Shown: one piece after another, positions 27,008-35,985 of the stretch | Layout: every line of letters begins with the position of its first letter | Numbering within the stretch: position 1 is the first letter of the stretch | Assembly: GCF_001427105.1 (NCBI RefSeq) | Contig: NZ_LMGI01000001.1 | Location: 124,001-188,000, forward strand | DNA length: 64,000 nt | Origin: Sphingopyxis sp. Root154 | Lineage (GTDB): Bacteria > Pseudomonadota > Alphaproteobacteria > Sphingomonadales > Sphingomonadaceae | Direction of reading: 5' to 3' | The notes under the pieces: generated by a model | What the model was told of the DNA's origin: nothing | The model's input: only the letters and a program-made list of their open reading frames with translations | Databases searched by the model: none | Translations under genes and position numbers: made by a program

Positions 27008-28053
27008 GGGTCGCGCTGCGCGCGCTCGGCGCACTGGCTTTGCTTGCGGTTTCGGCCTGCGATTCGGGCTCTGATCTCCGCCCGCTTACCGTGGTCGGCT
27101 GGGGCGGTTCCTCGCAGGATGCCCACCGCCAGGCCTATTGGACCGGCTTCACCAAGAGCACCGGCATCGCGCTGCGCGAGGATAGCTGGCGCGGCGGTGT
27201 GGGCGTGATTCGTACCAAGGTTGTCGGCGGCGACGCCAGTTGGGACATTGTGCAGGTCGAAACCGAGGATTTGATCCTCGGTTGCGAAGAGGGCTTGTTC
27301 CAACGCCTCGACTGGGCCTCGCTCGGCGGCCGGAAAGCTTTTCTCCCCTCGGCGGCGCACGATTGCGGCGTTGGCGCGATGCGATGGTCATATGTGATCG
27401 GCTATGACGGCGATCGTATCAAGGGTCCCGGCCCGCAAAGCTGGGCCGACTTCTGGGATACCAAGCGTTTCCCGGGCAAGCGCGGCATGCGCAAGACTCC
27501 CAAATATTCGCTCGAATTCGCACTGATGGCCGACGGCGTGCCGGCCGATCAGGTCTATCCCACGCTCCGCACCCCGGCGGGGGTCGACCGCGCGTTCCGC
27601 AAGCTCGACGAGATCAAGCCGCACGTCGTCTGGTGGTCGTCAATCTCGCAGGTTCCCGACCTTCTGGGATCGCGCGAGATCGTCATGTCGGTGACCAGCC
27701 CGGGCCGCCTGATCGTCGCGAACCGTACCGAAGGCCGCAATTTCAAGCTCGACTGGCACGGCAATATCTACGCCGTCGACTATTGGGTGATCCTCAGCAA
27801 CAGCCCGCGCCGCGCCGAGGCGGCGCAGCTGCTCCGCTACATGACGCGCCCCGAAAACCAGGTCCGGCTCGCGCGCTTCATTCCCACCGGTCTGACCAAT
27901 GTCGAGGCGAACCGGATCGTCGCGCCAGCGCTCAAGAAGAACACGCCGAGTGATCCGGCCAACATGACCGACGCGCTCGAACTCGATGCCAATTTCTGGG
28001 TCGAATATGGCGATCAGCTCACCCAGCGATTCAATGCCTGGGTCGCGCGCTAA
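27004..28053 (+). CDS. ABC transporter substrate-binding lipoprotein, polyamine (PotD/PotF) type
   Basis: 349 residues from ATG 27004, which overlaps the ATPase stop (ATGA). The N-terminus LGALALLAVSACDSG is a lipoprotein signal. The type II periplasmic-binding fold of the PotD/PotF family is recognisable in LTVVGWGGSSQDAHRQAYW near the start, SWADFWDTKRFPGKRGMR in the middle, and VDYWVILSNSPRRAEAAQLL with the tail RPENQVRLARFIPTGLTN. Ligands in this family are polyamines, but also other small amines and amino acids; the ligand here is not deducible. Confidence 0.88.
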   Translation: MRVALRALGALALLAVSACDSGSDLRPLTVVGWGGSSQDAHRQAYWTGFTKSTGIALREDSWRGGVGVIRTKVVGGDASWDIVQVETEDLILGCEEGLFQRLDWASLGGRKAFLPSAAHDCGVGAMRWSYVIGYDGDRIKGPGPQSWADFWDTKRFPGKRGMRKTPKYSLEFALMADGVPADQVYPTLRTPAGVDRAFRKLDEIKPHVVWWSSISQVPDLLGSREIVMSVTSPGRLIVANRTEGRNFKLDWHGNIYAVDYWVILSNSPRRAEAAQLLRYMTRPENQVRLARFIPTGLTNVEANRIVAPALKKNTPSDPANMTDALELDANFWVEYGDQLTQRFNAWVAR

Positions 28054-29227
28054 ATCGTCAGCTCCCCGGCGCTGGTGGGTGATCGCGCTCGTCGCGCCGC
28101 TCCTGCTGTTTCTGCTCGCGAGCTTCGTCTTGCCGGTGCTGCTGATGCTGTCGCGCGCGGTGACCGACCGCGAACTTCAGGCCGTGTGGCCCGCGAGCGC
28201 GGCGGCGCTGCGGCAATGGGACGGCGCGGGCCCGCCCCCCGACGCGCTGGCGCACAGCGTCGCGCGCGAAATGGTCGCGGCGCGGCGCGCGGGGACGCTC
28301 AACCGCGTCGCCAATCGCCTGAACTATGATATGGTCGGGTCGCGCAGCCTCCTCTATGCGACGGCCGAAAGACTGGAAAACGGGGCGCCGGGGAATACGG
28401 TCGCCGCGCTCGCGCGGATCGATCCGCGCTGGGGCCAGCGCGACATCTGGGCCGCTATGCGTCATGCAGATGGGCCGCTGACCAGCCACTATCTGCTCGC
28501 CGCGCTCGACCTGCGGTTCGATGCCGACGATCGCGTCACCCGCGTCCCCCCCGAACAGGCGGTGTTCGGCAATATCTACCTACGCACCTTCAAGATCAGC
28601 GCCGTCGTCGCGCTATTCTGCGTCTTCCTCGGTTATCCGATCGCTTATATGCTCGCATCGCTTCCCGAACGGAAAGCCAATCCGCTGCTGATCCTGGTGC
28701 TGCTGCCATTCTGGACCTCCGCGCTCGTCCGCACTGCGGCGTGGGCGGTGCTTCTCCAAACCAACGGCGTTGTGAACAACGCACTGCTGAATATTGGGCT
28801 GATCGATACACCGATCCAGCTCATCTACAACCGGCTGGGGGTCTATATCGCGATGACGCATGTGCTACTGCCCTTCCTGATCCTGCCGCTCTACGGCGTG
28901 ATGAAAGGCATTTCTCCGACCGCGATGCGCGCGGCGAGTTCTCTCGGCGCTTCGCCGCTTCGCGCTTTCGTCAAAGTCTATCTTCCGCAGACGCTCCCCG
29001 GCGTGGCGGCGGGTGCGATCATCGTTTTCACCCTCGCGCTCGGCTATTATGTGACCCCCGCGCTGGTTGGCGGCGGGGCCGATCAGATGATCAGCGCGTC
29101 GATCGCCTTCTACACCAACCAGTCGCTCAACTGGGGGATGGCGGCCGCGCTCAGCCTGTTGCTGCTCGTGCCACTGTTGCTCATGCTGTTCGCGGGGCGG
29201 ACGATGGCGCGCACGGTGCCGGCATGA
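28034..29227 (+). CDS. ABC transporter permease 1, polyamine (PotB) type
   Basis: 397 residues if started at ATG 28034, which overlaps the binding-protein gene by 20 bases; longer in-frame starts at 27986 and 28007 are possible but would overlap more, and no clear ribosome site decides it. A first membrane helix (WVIALVAPLLLFLLASFVLP) is followed by an unusually long periplasmic loop of about 140 residues. The permease core then follows, with the EAA-type coupling loop (MRAASSLGASPLRAFVKVYLPQTLPG) and GGGADQMISASIAFY typical of PotB. It overlaps permease 2 by four bases. Confidence 0.88.
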   Translation: MPGSRAKSSAPRRWWVIALVAPLLLFLLASFVLPVLLMLSRAVTDRELQAVWPASAAALRQWDGAGPPPDALAHSVAREMVAARRAGTLNRVANRLNYDMVGSRSLLYATAERLENGAPGNTVAALARIDPRWGQRDIWAAMRHADGPLTSHYLLAALDLRFDADDRVTRVPPEQAVFGNIYLRTFKISAVVALFCVFLGYPIAYMLASLPERKANPLLILVLLPFWTSALVRTAAWAVLLQTNGVVNNALLNIGLIDTPIQLIYNRLGVYIAMTHVLLPFLILPLYGVMKGISPTAMRAASSLGASPLRAFVKVYLPQTLPGVAAGAIIVFTLALGYYVTPALVGGGADQMISASIAFYTNQSLNWGMAAALSLLLLVPLLLMLFAGRTMARTVPA

Positions 29228-30057
29228 CCGGTTATCGTTCGCGGTCCGAGCGTGCGGGGCGGGCTTTGCTGATCGGCTTTTGCATTTTGGTGTTCGCCTT
29301 TCTGGTCCTGCCGATCCTTGCGGTCGTGCCGCTTTCGCTCAATCCCGGCACCTTTCTCGTCTTTCCCGAAGCAGGGCTTTCGCTTCGCTGGTACCGGACG
29401 CTCGCCGAATCGCCGCAATGGAAACATGCCTTCGGCAACAGCATGAAGATCGCCGTCGCGACAACATTGATCGCGACGCCACTCGGGACGCTGGCGGCGA
29501 TCGGGCTCGCCCACATGCGTTCGCGCTCCAAGACGCTGATCGTTGCGATCATCACCGCGCCGCTGGTCGTTCCGGTCGTCGTCGTCGCGATTGCCTTTTA
29601 TTTCCTGTTCGCGCCGTTCGGCTTGGTGAACGGCCCGGTCGGGCTGATCGTCGCGCACACCGCGCTGGCTGTGCCCTTCGTCGTCATCGTCGTGCACGCA
29701 TCGCTTCGCGGGCTCGATCTGGAACTGCTGCGCGCAGCATCGAGCCTCGGCGCGGCGCCGACGACCGTGTTGCTTCGCGTGCTGGCGCCGCTGATCGCTC
29801 CGGGGATCGCCGCCGGTGCGGTGTTTGCCTTCATGACGTCGTTCGACGAGACGACGGTCGCGTTGTTCATCGCCGGGCCTGAGCAGCGCACTCTGCCGAT
29901 CCAGATGTTTGAAGGCGTGCGCGAGCAGATCAGCCCGGCGATTGCGGCGGCGGCGACGCTGCTGGTGATCGCATCGACGCTTTTGCTCGGAACCGCGGAA
30001 CTGCTTCGCCGCCGCGGCGAGCGCTCGGGTTCAGCCGCCCCAGACGTCGGCGCATAG
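29224..30057 (+). CDS. ABC transporter permease 2, polyamine (PotC) type
   Basis: 277 residues with six predicted membrane helices. The N-terminal part has the PotC-like SLRWYRTLAESPQWKHAFGN; the coupling loop is LLRAASSLGAAPTTVLLRVL, followed by MTSFDETTVALFIAGPEQRTL, a hallmark of PotC proteins. Its start overlaps permease 1 (ATGA). It ends overlapping the 3' end of the convergent M19-like gene by 27 bases. With 24687-29227 it completes an aminotransferase-ABC importer operon. Confidence 0.92.
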   Translation: MTGYRSRSERAGRALLIGFCILVFAFLVLPILAVVPLSLNPGTFLVFPEAGLSLRWYRTLAESPQWKHAFGNSMKIAVATTLIATPLGTLAAIGLAHMRSRSKTLIVAIITAPLVVPVVVVAIAFYFLFAPFGLVNGPVGLIVAHTALAVPFVVIVVHASLRGLDLELLRAASSLGAAPTTVLLRVLAPLIAPGIAAGAVFAFMTSFDETTVALFIAGPEQRTLPIQMFEGVREQISPAIAAAATLLVIASTLLLGTAELLRRRGERSGSAAPDVGA

Positions 30058-31140
30058 CCGCGCGAAATTGGCGCCGAGCAGCTTTTCGATGCGGGCCGCG
30101 GGCCAGCCGCGCGCAGCGAGATCGTCGGCGAGCTTCAGGAAACGCGCGGGCTCATTATAGCCGGGGATCAGGTTGAAGACGTCGGCCGCCTCGCCTGGCG
30201 CCGCAATACCCATCGCCTTGCGCTCCTCGTAAAAGCGGCGCTGGTTTTCGGCATAGCCCGCGTTGAGTTCGACCGCGCGAATCCCGCCGTCGGTGCCCAG
30301 CGCAACATGATCCTCGCCCGCGACCTTCACCGCGTGCTCGATATGGCGGATGACGTCGTCGGCGCTCGGCTGACCGCTCGCGCGCAGGAAAGGCATGAAA
30401 TAGATGCCCGCAACGCCGCCCTTGTCGGCGAGAGCGCGGAGTTCCGCGTCGCCCGTATTGCGCGGCACGTCGTTGAGCGCGCGGCACCCGGTGTGGCTGA
30501 TCGCGATCGGCGCGCTCGACGTGACGATGGCTTCGGCGATCGTGCGCTGCGCGGCGTGGCTCGCGTCGACGATCATCCGCCGTGCGTTGAGCCCCGCGAC
30601 CACTTCGCGCCCATATTCACTGAGCCCCGCGTTGCCGGGTTCGAGGCAGCCGTCGCCGACGAGATTGCGTTTGTTGTAGGTCAGCTGGACGACGCGCACA
30701 CCGAGAAGATCGAAGAGGTCGAGCCGCTCGGGCTCGGTTTCGAGCGGCACCGTGTCCTGGAACCCGAAGATCACCCCCAGCCGGCCGCTCGTCTGCGCGG
30801 CGATCAGGTCGGCGCGGGTGCGGACGTGGACCAGATGATCGGGCAGCGCCTCGATAAAGCCAGCATAGCGCGCGATCCGGCGCAGCGTCTCCTCATAGCG
30901 CCCCGGGGTGTTGCCCGCGGCGCCGACCGTCTGGTGGATCGCGGTCAGCCCGGACGCGCGATAGACAGCCAGCTGCGCGGCGATGCCCGGCGCCTTCGGG
31001 TCGAGCGCGCCCAGCGACGAAAGCCCGTCGATCACCATCGCCTTCCGGTAGCGCGCCGGGCCGAAATCCGCAGCGCGCGCGGGCCCGACGAACGCCAACG
31101 CGGCCGCGCCGCCCAGCAACGCGCGGCGCAAGACGATCAT
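30031..31140 (-). CDS. M19 (membrane dipeptidase) homologue missing half of its metal site
   Basis: 369 residues with an export signal (RRALLGGAAALAFVGPARA). The fold matches renal-dipeptidase/M19 proteins: VVQLTYNKRNLVGDGC, VDASHAAQRT, ISHTGCRALNDVPRNT and VALGTDGG with the tail ARLCADVWGG. However, the first-strand HxD (normally DGHNDL) reads MVIDGLSSL, and the bridging Glu strand reads GVIFGFQDT. So His, Asp and Glu of the canonical binuclear site are Leu, Ser and Gln, while the two later histidines and the Asp are kept. It may be mononuclear, altered in chemistry or a pseudoenzyme. Last gene of the six-gene TonB-receptor operon; it overlaps the M1-like gene by four bases. Confidence 0.82.
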   Translation of the reverse strand: MIVLRRALLGGAAALAFVGPARAADFGPARYRKAMVIDGLSSLGALDPKAPGIAAQLAVYRASGLTAIHQTVGAAGNTPGRYEETLRRIARYAGFIEALPDHLVHVRTRADLIAAQTSGRLGVIFGFQDTVPLETEPERLDLFDLLGVRVVQLTYNKRNLVGDGCLEPGNAGLSEYGREVVAGLNARRMIVDASHAAQRTIAEAIVTSSAPIAISHTGCRALNDVPRNTGDAELRALADKGGVAGIYFMPFLRASGQPSADDVIRHIEHAVKVAGEDHVALGTDGGIRAVELNAGYAENQRRFYEERKAMGIAAPGEAADVFNLIPGYNEPARFLKLADDLAARGWPAARIEKLLGANFARLCADVWGG

Positions 31141-32360
31141 GTATGAAGCGCCGTTTCGAACGCGCGCGCGGCGTCGGCGCCGGCGATCCGGGTCAAATGC
31201 CCCAGGAAGATCGATGTCGTGTGGACGGGCTCTTTCGCCATGGCGATCATCAGCCGGTCCATCGCCGGGCGGCCGATGCGATGTTCCAGATCGACCAGCA
31301 GAAGCGGACCCTTGCCGTAAAGCTGAAGGCGATCGGGGCGGCCGTGCCCCATCACCGGCCCCGCCTTCACCGTCGCTTCGCGCTTGGCGGCGATATTCTT
31401 TGCCAATTCCTCGGCGCCGAAGGCGTGTTCGACATAGCGCATCGACATATATTCGGCAGCCGATTCGACGAGCCAGAAATCATCGGTCAGCGGGCTCGCC
31501 AGCATCCACCAGGCGTGGCCGACCTCGTGCGCGACATAGCGCGCGGGACTGACCTCGGTCACATCGGCGGTATTGCGGCCGGCTTCGGAGAGCACGGTAT
31601 AAGCGGTGCGCGCATAGCCCATCGAGCGTTCGCGCCAGACCTGTGCCATGCGCACCTTGCGCGGCAGCGGGCCATACATGGCCTCGAAATAGCGCGCAGC
31701 ACCCTCGGCATGTTTGACGTACCAGCCCGAAAGCCGGGTCGAGAGGTCGCGCGAGTAGAATTCGACGCCATGCGCCTCGGCGCGCTCCAGCCCGCGCATC
31801 GCCACCATCGGCAGGTCTATATCGATGAAATCGCGCTTGATGCGCACGCCGGTTGGAGTTCGTGTCACCTCGCCCTGTGCAACGACGACCAGATCGGCCG
31901 CGAGCCCGTCGATCGTCGCATCGACGGTGAAGCGCGTCTGGACATCGGCGCCGACCGGGAACCACATATGATCGATGAACAGCTCATAGCCTTCGGGGCG
32001 AAGCGGTTTGTTGCCGCTGTCATTTTCGGTGAGGATCGGCCCCGCATAGCGAAAGCGCAGCTTGACCGGAGCAGCGTCCGGCCGGGCAAAGCGAAAGACA
32101 TATTTGTTGAGCGCAGGCATCGGCGTGTCCGACGGCTCGACGGTCATGGTGACGCCCTTCGGCAGCGCCATCGGCCGGAGCGTGAAGCGCTGCGAGAGCA
32201 GGAATGCCTTTTCTGCCTGTGCTTCGCTGAGCGTGATCGTCACATCAGCATCGAGAATGCCGGCGGGGTCGAAACGCGCCGCGACGTCATAATGCGGCGG
32301 CTCAGCCTGCGCCGCCCCCACGCCAAGAAGCGCGATCCATAACGCGAGAATGATCCTCAT
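31137..32360 (-). CDS. Secreted M1-like zinc metallopeptidase
   Basis: 407 residues from ATG 32360 (overlapping the preceding stop, ATGA), with a Sec signal (IILALWIALLGVGAAQAE). The zinc motif HEVGH (His 278, Glu 279, His 282) lies in ARYVAHEVGHAWWMLASP, followed by FWLVESAAEYMSMRYVEH, whose Glu residues would supply the third ligand. The arrangement (N-terminal beta domain, gluzincin core) resembles M1/M61 aminopeptidases, but the protein is much shorter than classical M1 enzymes and lacks an obvious GAMEN motif. In a peptidase operon it is probably an aminopeptidase. Confidence 0.8.
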   Translation of the reverse strand: MRIILALWIALLGVGAAQAEPPHYDVAARFDPAGILDADVTITLSEAQAEKAFLLSQRFTLRPMALPKGVTMTVEPSDTPMPALNKYVFRFARPDAAPVKLRFRYAGPILTENDSGNKPLRPEGYELFIDHMWFPVGADVQTRFTVDATIDGLAADLVVVAQGEVTRTPTGVRIKRDFIDIDLPMVAMRGLERAEAHGVEFYSRDLSTRLSGWYVKHAEGAARYFEAMYGPLPRKVRMAQVWRERSMGYARTAYTVLSEAGRNTADVTEVSPARYVAHEVGHAWWMLASPLTDDFWLVESAAEYMSMRYVEHAFGAEELAKNIAAKREATVKAGPVMGHGRPDRLQLYGKGPLLLVDLEHRIGRPAMDRLMIAMAKEPVHTTSIFLGHLTRIAGADAARAFETALHT

Positions 32361-34177
32361 GCCGTCTGTCCTCCACCTGCGATCCACTCGTCGATCCGCT
32401 CCTCGAGCAGCGGCAGCGGTAGTGGCCCCGCGCCCAGCGTCACGTCGTGAAAGCGGCGAAGGTCGAAACGATCGCCCAATTTCGCTCGCGCCCGCGCGCG
32501 GAGCGCGATGATCTTTTGCATGCCGATGTAATAGGAGGTTGCTTGACCCGGGATGACGATATAGCGATCGATCTCGCGCTGATTGTCATAATGGCTCGAC
32601 GGCATGTTCGCGTCGAGATAGTCGGTCGCCCGTTTTCGCGTCCATTTGAGCGTATGAAGTCCGCTGTCAACGACCAGCCGACACGCGCGCATCAGCGACA
32701 GCGACAGCCGGCCGAAATCCGAATAGGGATCGGCATAAAGCCCCATCTCCTTCGGGAGCAGTTCCGAATAGAGCCCCCAACCCTCGCTGAACGCCGCATA
32801 GCTCGCAAAGCGGCGGAACCTGGGCAAACCGTCCATCTCGTGCGCGATGCAGGTTTCGATATGATGGCCGGGGATCGCCTCGTGATAGAGCGTCGCGGCG
32901 AGCTGGTAGCGCGGCTGCGCCTTCATGTCGGAGAGGTTGATATAATAGAGGCCCGGCGCCGATCCGTCCTGCGGCGGGTTGCGGTAATGCGCCTTGGGCG
33001 CCGATTTCTCGCGCCACGCCTCGATCGGACGGACCTCGACCGGCGCCTTGGGTAAATGTCCGAAAAGCTCGCCCTGCCGCGCGCGGATTTCGTCGAGCAG
33101 CGCGTTGGCCTCGGCGACATAGGCGGCGCGCCCGGCGTCGCTGTCGGGATGATAGAAGCGCGGGTCGCTGCGCATGAAGGCGAAGAAAGCCTGAAGATCG
33201 CCCGCAAAGCCGACCCGCTTCATGATCGCGCGCATTTCGCCATGAATGCTCGCGACCTCGCGAAGGCCCAGCGTGTGAACCTCGGTCGCCTTCAACGGCA
33301 GCGTCGTATAATTTTCGAGCTGCACGGCATAATAGGCTTGGCCCTCGGGCAGCTTCCACACGCCGTCGACATCATCGGCCCTGGCTTCTGCCGCGCGAAG
33401 ATGCGAGATCAGCGCGCGATAACCCGCCGCGAAGCCGCCGGTCAGCGCCGCGGTGCCTCGCGCGAGCAGATCGGCGCGGTCGGCGCCGGAAAATTCGGCC
33501 TTGGCGATCTTCGCCTTGAAATCTGCGAGGATCGGGCTGTCGCCCTCCCCTTCGTCGGCGCCGTCGAACGGCGCGCCCTTCAGCAGGTTGAGACAGGGTT
33601 CGAGGACCAGCGCGTAGACGAAGCGCGGCGGCTGGATGCCCTTCGCCTCCTGCGCAGCGAGCCGCGCCACGACTTGCGTCATCAGCGGCGCGACGCCATC
33701 GAGCCGCTTGATATAGGCTTCGGCGTCGGCCTTGCTGGCGACCGGATGGCTGTTGGCAAGCGTGCTCGGGACGCGCGTGTGTATGCCGCCCATCTGGGTC
33801 ATCACATAATCATGATGCCGCCATTTGAAGTCGCGCAGCGCCAGCTCGGTCGACCGCGTATGGATGCGATGGCTGAGCCGCGCTTGTGGGGAGAGCCCGG
33901 CGACATCGAAGCCCCCCAGCGCAGCATGATCCTGTTCGCGCAGCCGATGATCCTCGATCTCGCGCGCCTCGCTCACATCATCCCATTTGTCCTGATCGCG
34001 GCGGATGCCGAGTGCCGACTGGCGCGTCGGGCTGCGGCCCAGCGCGCGCTGGAAAATCGCCTCGAAAAAGGCATCGAGCCGTGCGTCCTCGCGGGTCTCG
34101 ATCGCAAAGACTGGCGGCACGGCAAACGACGCGCCTGCGAGCGCCGCCGATCCGATAAAATGGCGTCGGTTGATCAT
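32357..34177 (-). CDS. DUF885 family metallopeptidase-like protein (copy 2), Tat-type signal
   Basis: 606 residues. The N-terminus MINRRHFIGSAALAGASFAV has a twin-arginine-like signal. The DUF885 signature is visible: ATLYHEAIPGHHIETCIAHE carries the HExxxxHH zinc motif, then AAFSEGWGLYSELLPKEMGLY, and SSHYDNQREIDRYIVIPGQATSYYIG near the C-terminus. DUF885 proteins resemble thermolysin-like/carboxypeptidase Taq-type metallopeptidases, and several are known or suspected dipeptidases. It is homologous along its length to the protein encoded just upstream, so this is a tandem duplication. It overlaps both neighbours by four bases. Confidence 0.86.
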   Translation of the reverse strand: MINRRHFIGSAALAGASFAVPPVFAIETREDARLDAFFEAIFQRALGRSPTRQSALGIRRDQDKWDDVSEAREIEDHRLREQDHAALGGFDVAGLSPQARLSHRIHTRSTELALRDFKWRHHDYVMTQMGGIHTRVPSTLANSHPVASKADAEAYIKRLDGVAPLMTQVVARLAAQEAKGIQPPRFVYALVLEPCLNLLKGAPFDGADEGEGDSPILADFKAKIAKAEFSGADRADLLARGTAALTGGFAAGYRALISHLRAAEARADDVDGVWKLPEGQAYYAVQLENYTTLPLKATEVHTLGLREVASIHGEMRAIMKRVGFAGDLQAFFAFMRSDPRFYHPDSDAGRAAYVAEANALLDEIRARQGELFGHLPKAPVEVRPIEAWREKSAPKAHYRNPPQDGSAPGLYYINLSDMKAQPRYQLAATLYHEAIPGHHIETCIAHEMDGLPRFRRFASYAAFSEGWGLYSELLPKEMGLYADPYSDFGRLSLSLMRACRLVVDSGLHTLKWTRKRATDYLDANMPSSHYDNQREIDRYIVIPGQATSYYIGMQKIIALRARARAKLGDRFDLRRFHDVTLGAGPLPLPLLEERIDEWIAGGGQTA

Positions 34178-35985
34178 GCTGCTCCTCCGGCGGCGATCCA
34201 GGCGTCGATCTGGGCTTCGAGCATCGGCAGCGGCAGCGGCCCGCTGCCGAGCACGCGGTCGTTGAAACGGCGGAGATCGAACCCGCCGCCGAGCTTCGCG
34301 CGGGCGCGATCGCGAAGCTCAACGAGCTTGAGCTTGCCCATTTCATAAGCACAGGCTTGTCCCGGAGTGACGATGTAGCGCTGGATCGCGGTGATATGGT
34401 CGGCGTGGTTCGACGGCGTATTCTCGTCGAGCCAGCGGACCGCCTTTTCGCGGCTCCAGCGCAGCGCATGGACCCCGGTGTCGGTCACGAGCCGCCCCGC
34501 GCGCATCAGCTCCATTGAAAGGCGGCCGAACTCCTGCCACGGATCGTCGTAAAGCCCCATGTCGAGCGGCAATTGCTCGGCGAACAGCGCCCAGCCCTCG
34601 CTGAACGCGGTATAGCCGCCAAAGGCGCGAAACTTCGGAAGCCCGGTCAGCGCGCGCGTCACCGCCTTTTCAAGGTGATGCCCGGGCACGCCTTCGTGAT
34701 AGGACAGCGCCGACAGCTCAAAGATCGGCAGGTTTCGCATGTCGCGGGTGTTGACATAGAGGATGCCCGGCCGCGTTCCGTCGGCCGACGGCGCGAAATA
34801 GCCCGCGGTGCCCGCCGACGCCTCGAGCCAGGGCTCGACTGGCTTCACCACCACCCCGGCGCCCGGCACATGGTTGGTGAGTTCGCCGAGCCGCGCGGTG
34901 ACCGCCGCGATCTTCGCGCGCATCGCGTCGAGATAGGCAGCCTTTCCTTCGGCCGTGTCGGGATAATAGAAACGGTCGGCGGCGCGGACGTGCGCGAACA
35001 ATTCGGGAAGCGAGCCCGAAAAACCCGCGCGCTGCATCACGGCGCGCATCTCGCCGTGGAGCCGCGCAGTCTCGTCGAGCCCGATGCGGTGTACTTCTTC
35101 GGGCGCGACCGGCAGCGTCGTGTTCCAGCGGAGCTGCGCTGCATAATAGATGTCGCCGCCGGGTAGCCGCCATACCCCTTCGCTACAGTTCGCGCCGCAC
35201 GGCCTGGCGCGCAGATGATCGACCAGGTGCCGAAAGCCGGGACCGAAACCCTCCACCAGCCCTGCCTCGGCGGCTTTCATCAGCCGCGCCCTCGCGCCAT
35301 CGGGGACGTCCAGCTTCGCCACCTTGCCGCGGAAATCGGCGAGGATCGGGCTGTCCGGGGTTCCCGGTTGGAACGGCGCGCCGGTGATCAACTTTTCGCA
35401 ATTTCCGATCACCAGCGGCACCGCGAAAGCAGGCGGCACGACGCCGTTCGCGGCCTGCCGCGCCAGCCCGGCAACCACCGCCGCAAGATAGGGACGCACC
35501 GCGTGCAGCCGCGCGACGTAGGCTTCGGCGTCGGCGGCGCTTTCGATGGCGTGGTTGTTGACCAGCGTTTGGGGAATATCGCGCTGCGGCCCGCGCATCT
35601 GGCACACCGGATAATGATTGCCGCGCCAGCGATGCCGCTCGATCGCCTCCTCGGCGTTATAGGCGAACAGGTCCCAGCTGAGCCGCGCCTCAGGCGTCAG
35701 CGCGCCGCGGTCGAAACGGCGAAGCTCGGCAAGGTCGCGGCGCACGAGCGTGACATTCTCGTCGGCGCGCGCCGCGCTGACGTCTGGCCAGCGATCCTGC
35801 CCCGCCTTCATTCCCATCGTCGATTGCGCCCCGGGATTCCGCTGGAGATCGCGCTGGAAAACGCTTTCGAAAAAAGCGTTCAACCGCGCGCTTCCGTCCT
35901 GCGCCGTCGTCGCCCATGCCGGGGTCGCGGCGACAAAGGTCCCCGCGGCGATCAGCTCGCGCCGGCTGATGCGTGGCCCCGTCAC
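34174..35985 (-). CDS. DUF885 family metallopeptidase-like protein (copy 1), Tat-type signal
   Basis: 603 residues from a GTG at 35985 that overlaps the S9 peptidase stop (GTGA). The N-terminus reads TGPRISRRELIAAGTFVAATP, a twin-arginine-type signal, which supports this start; the longer frame upstream is antisense-like noise inside the S9 gene. The zinc motif is in ALSYHEGVPGHHLEKAVTRA, with TAFSEGWALFAEQLPLDMGLY and IQRYIVTPGQACAYEMG following. A GVWRLPGGDIYYAAQLRWNT segment corresponds to GVWKLPEGQAYYAVQLENYT in the second copy. It probably cleaves small peptides released by the S9 enzyme. Confidence 0.87.
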   Translation of the reverse strand: MTGPRISRRELIAAGTFVAATPAWATTAQDGSARLNAFFESVFQRDLQRNPGAQSTMGMKAGQDRWPDVSAARADENVTLVRRDLAELRRFDRGALTPEARLSWDLFAYNAEEAIERHRWRGNHYPVCQMRGPQRDIPQTLVNNHAIESAADAEAYVARLHAVRPYLAAVVAGLARQAANGVVPPAFAVPLVIGNCEKLITGAPFQPGTPDSPILADFRGKVAKLDVPDGARARLMKAAEAGLVEGFGPGFRHLVDHLRARPCGANCSEGVWRLPGGDIYYAAQLRWNTTLPVAPEEVHRIGLDETARLHGEMRAVMQRAGFSGSLPELFAHVRAADRFYYPDTAEGKAAYLDAMRAKIAAVTARLGELTNHVPGAGVVVKPVEPWLEASAGTAGYFAPSADGTRPGILYVNTRDMRNLPIFELSALSYHEGVPGHHLEKAVTRALTGLPKFRAFGGYTAFSEGWALFAEQLPLDMGLYDDPWQEFGRLSMELMRAGRLVTDTGVHALRWSREKAVRWLDENTPSNHADHITAIQRYIVTPGQACAYEMGKLKLVELRDRARAKLGGGFDLRRFNDRVLGSGPLPLPMLEAQIDAWIAAGGAA

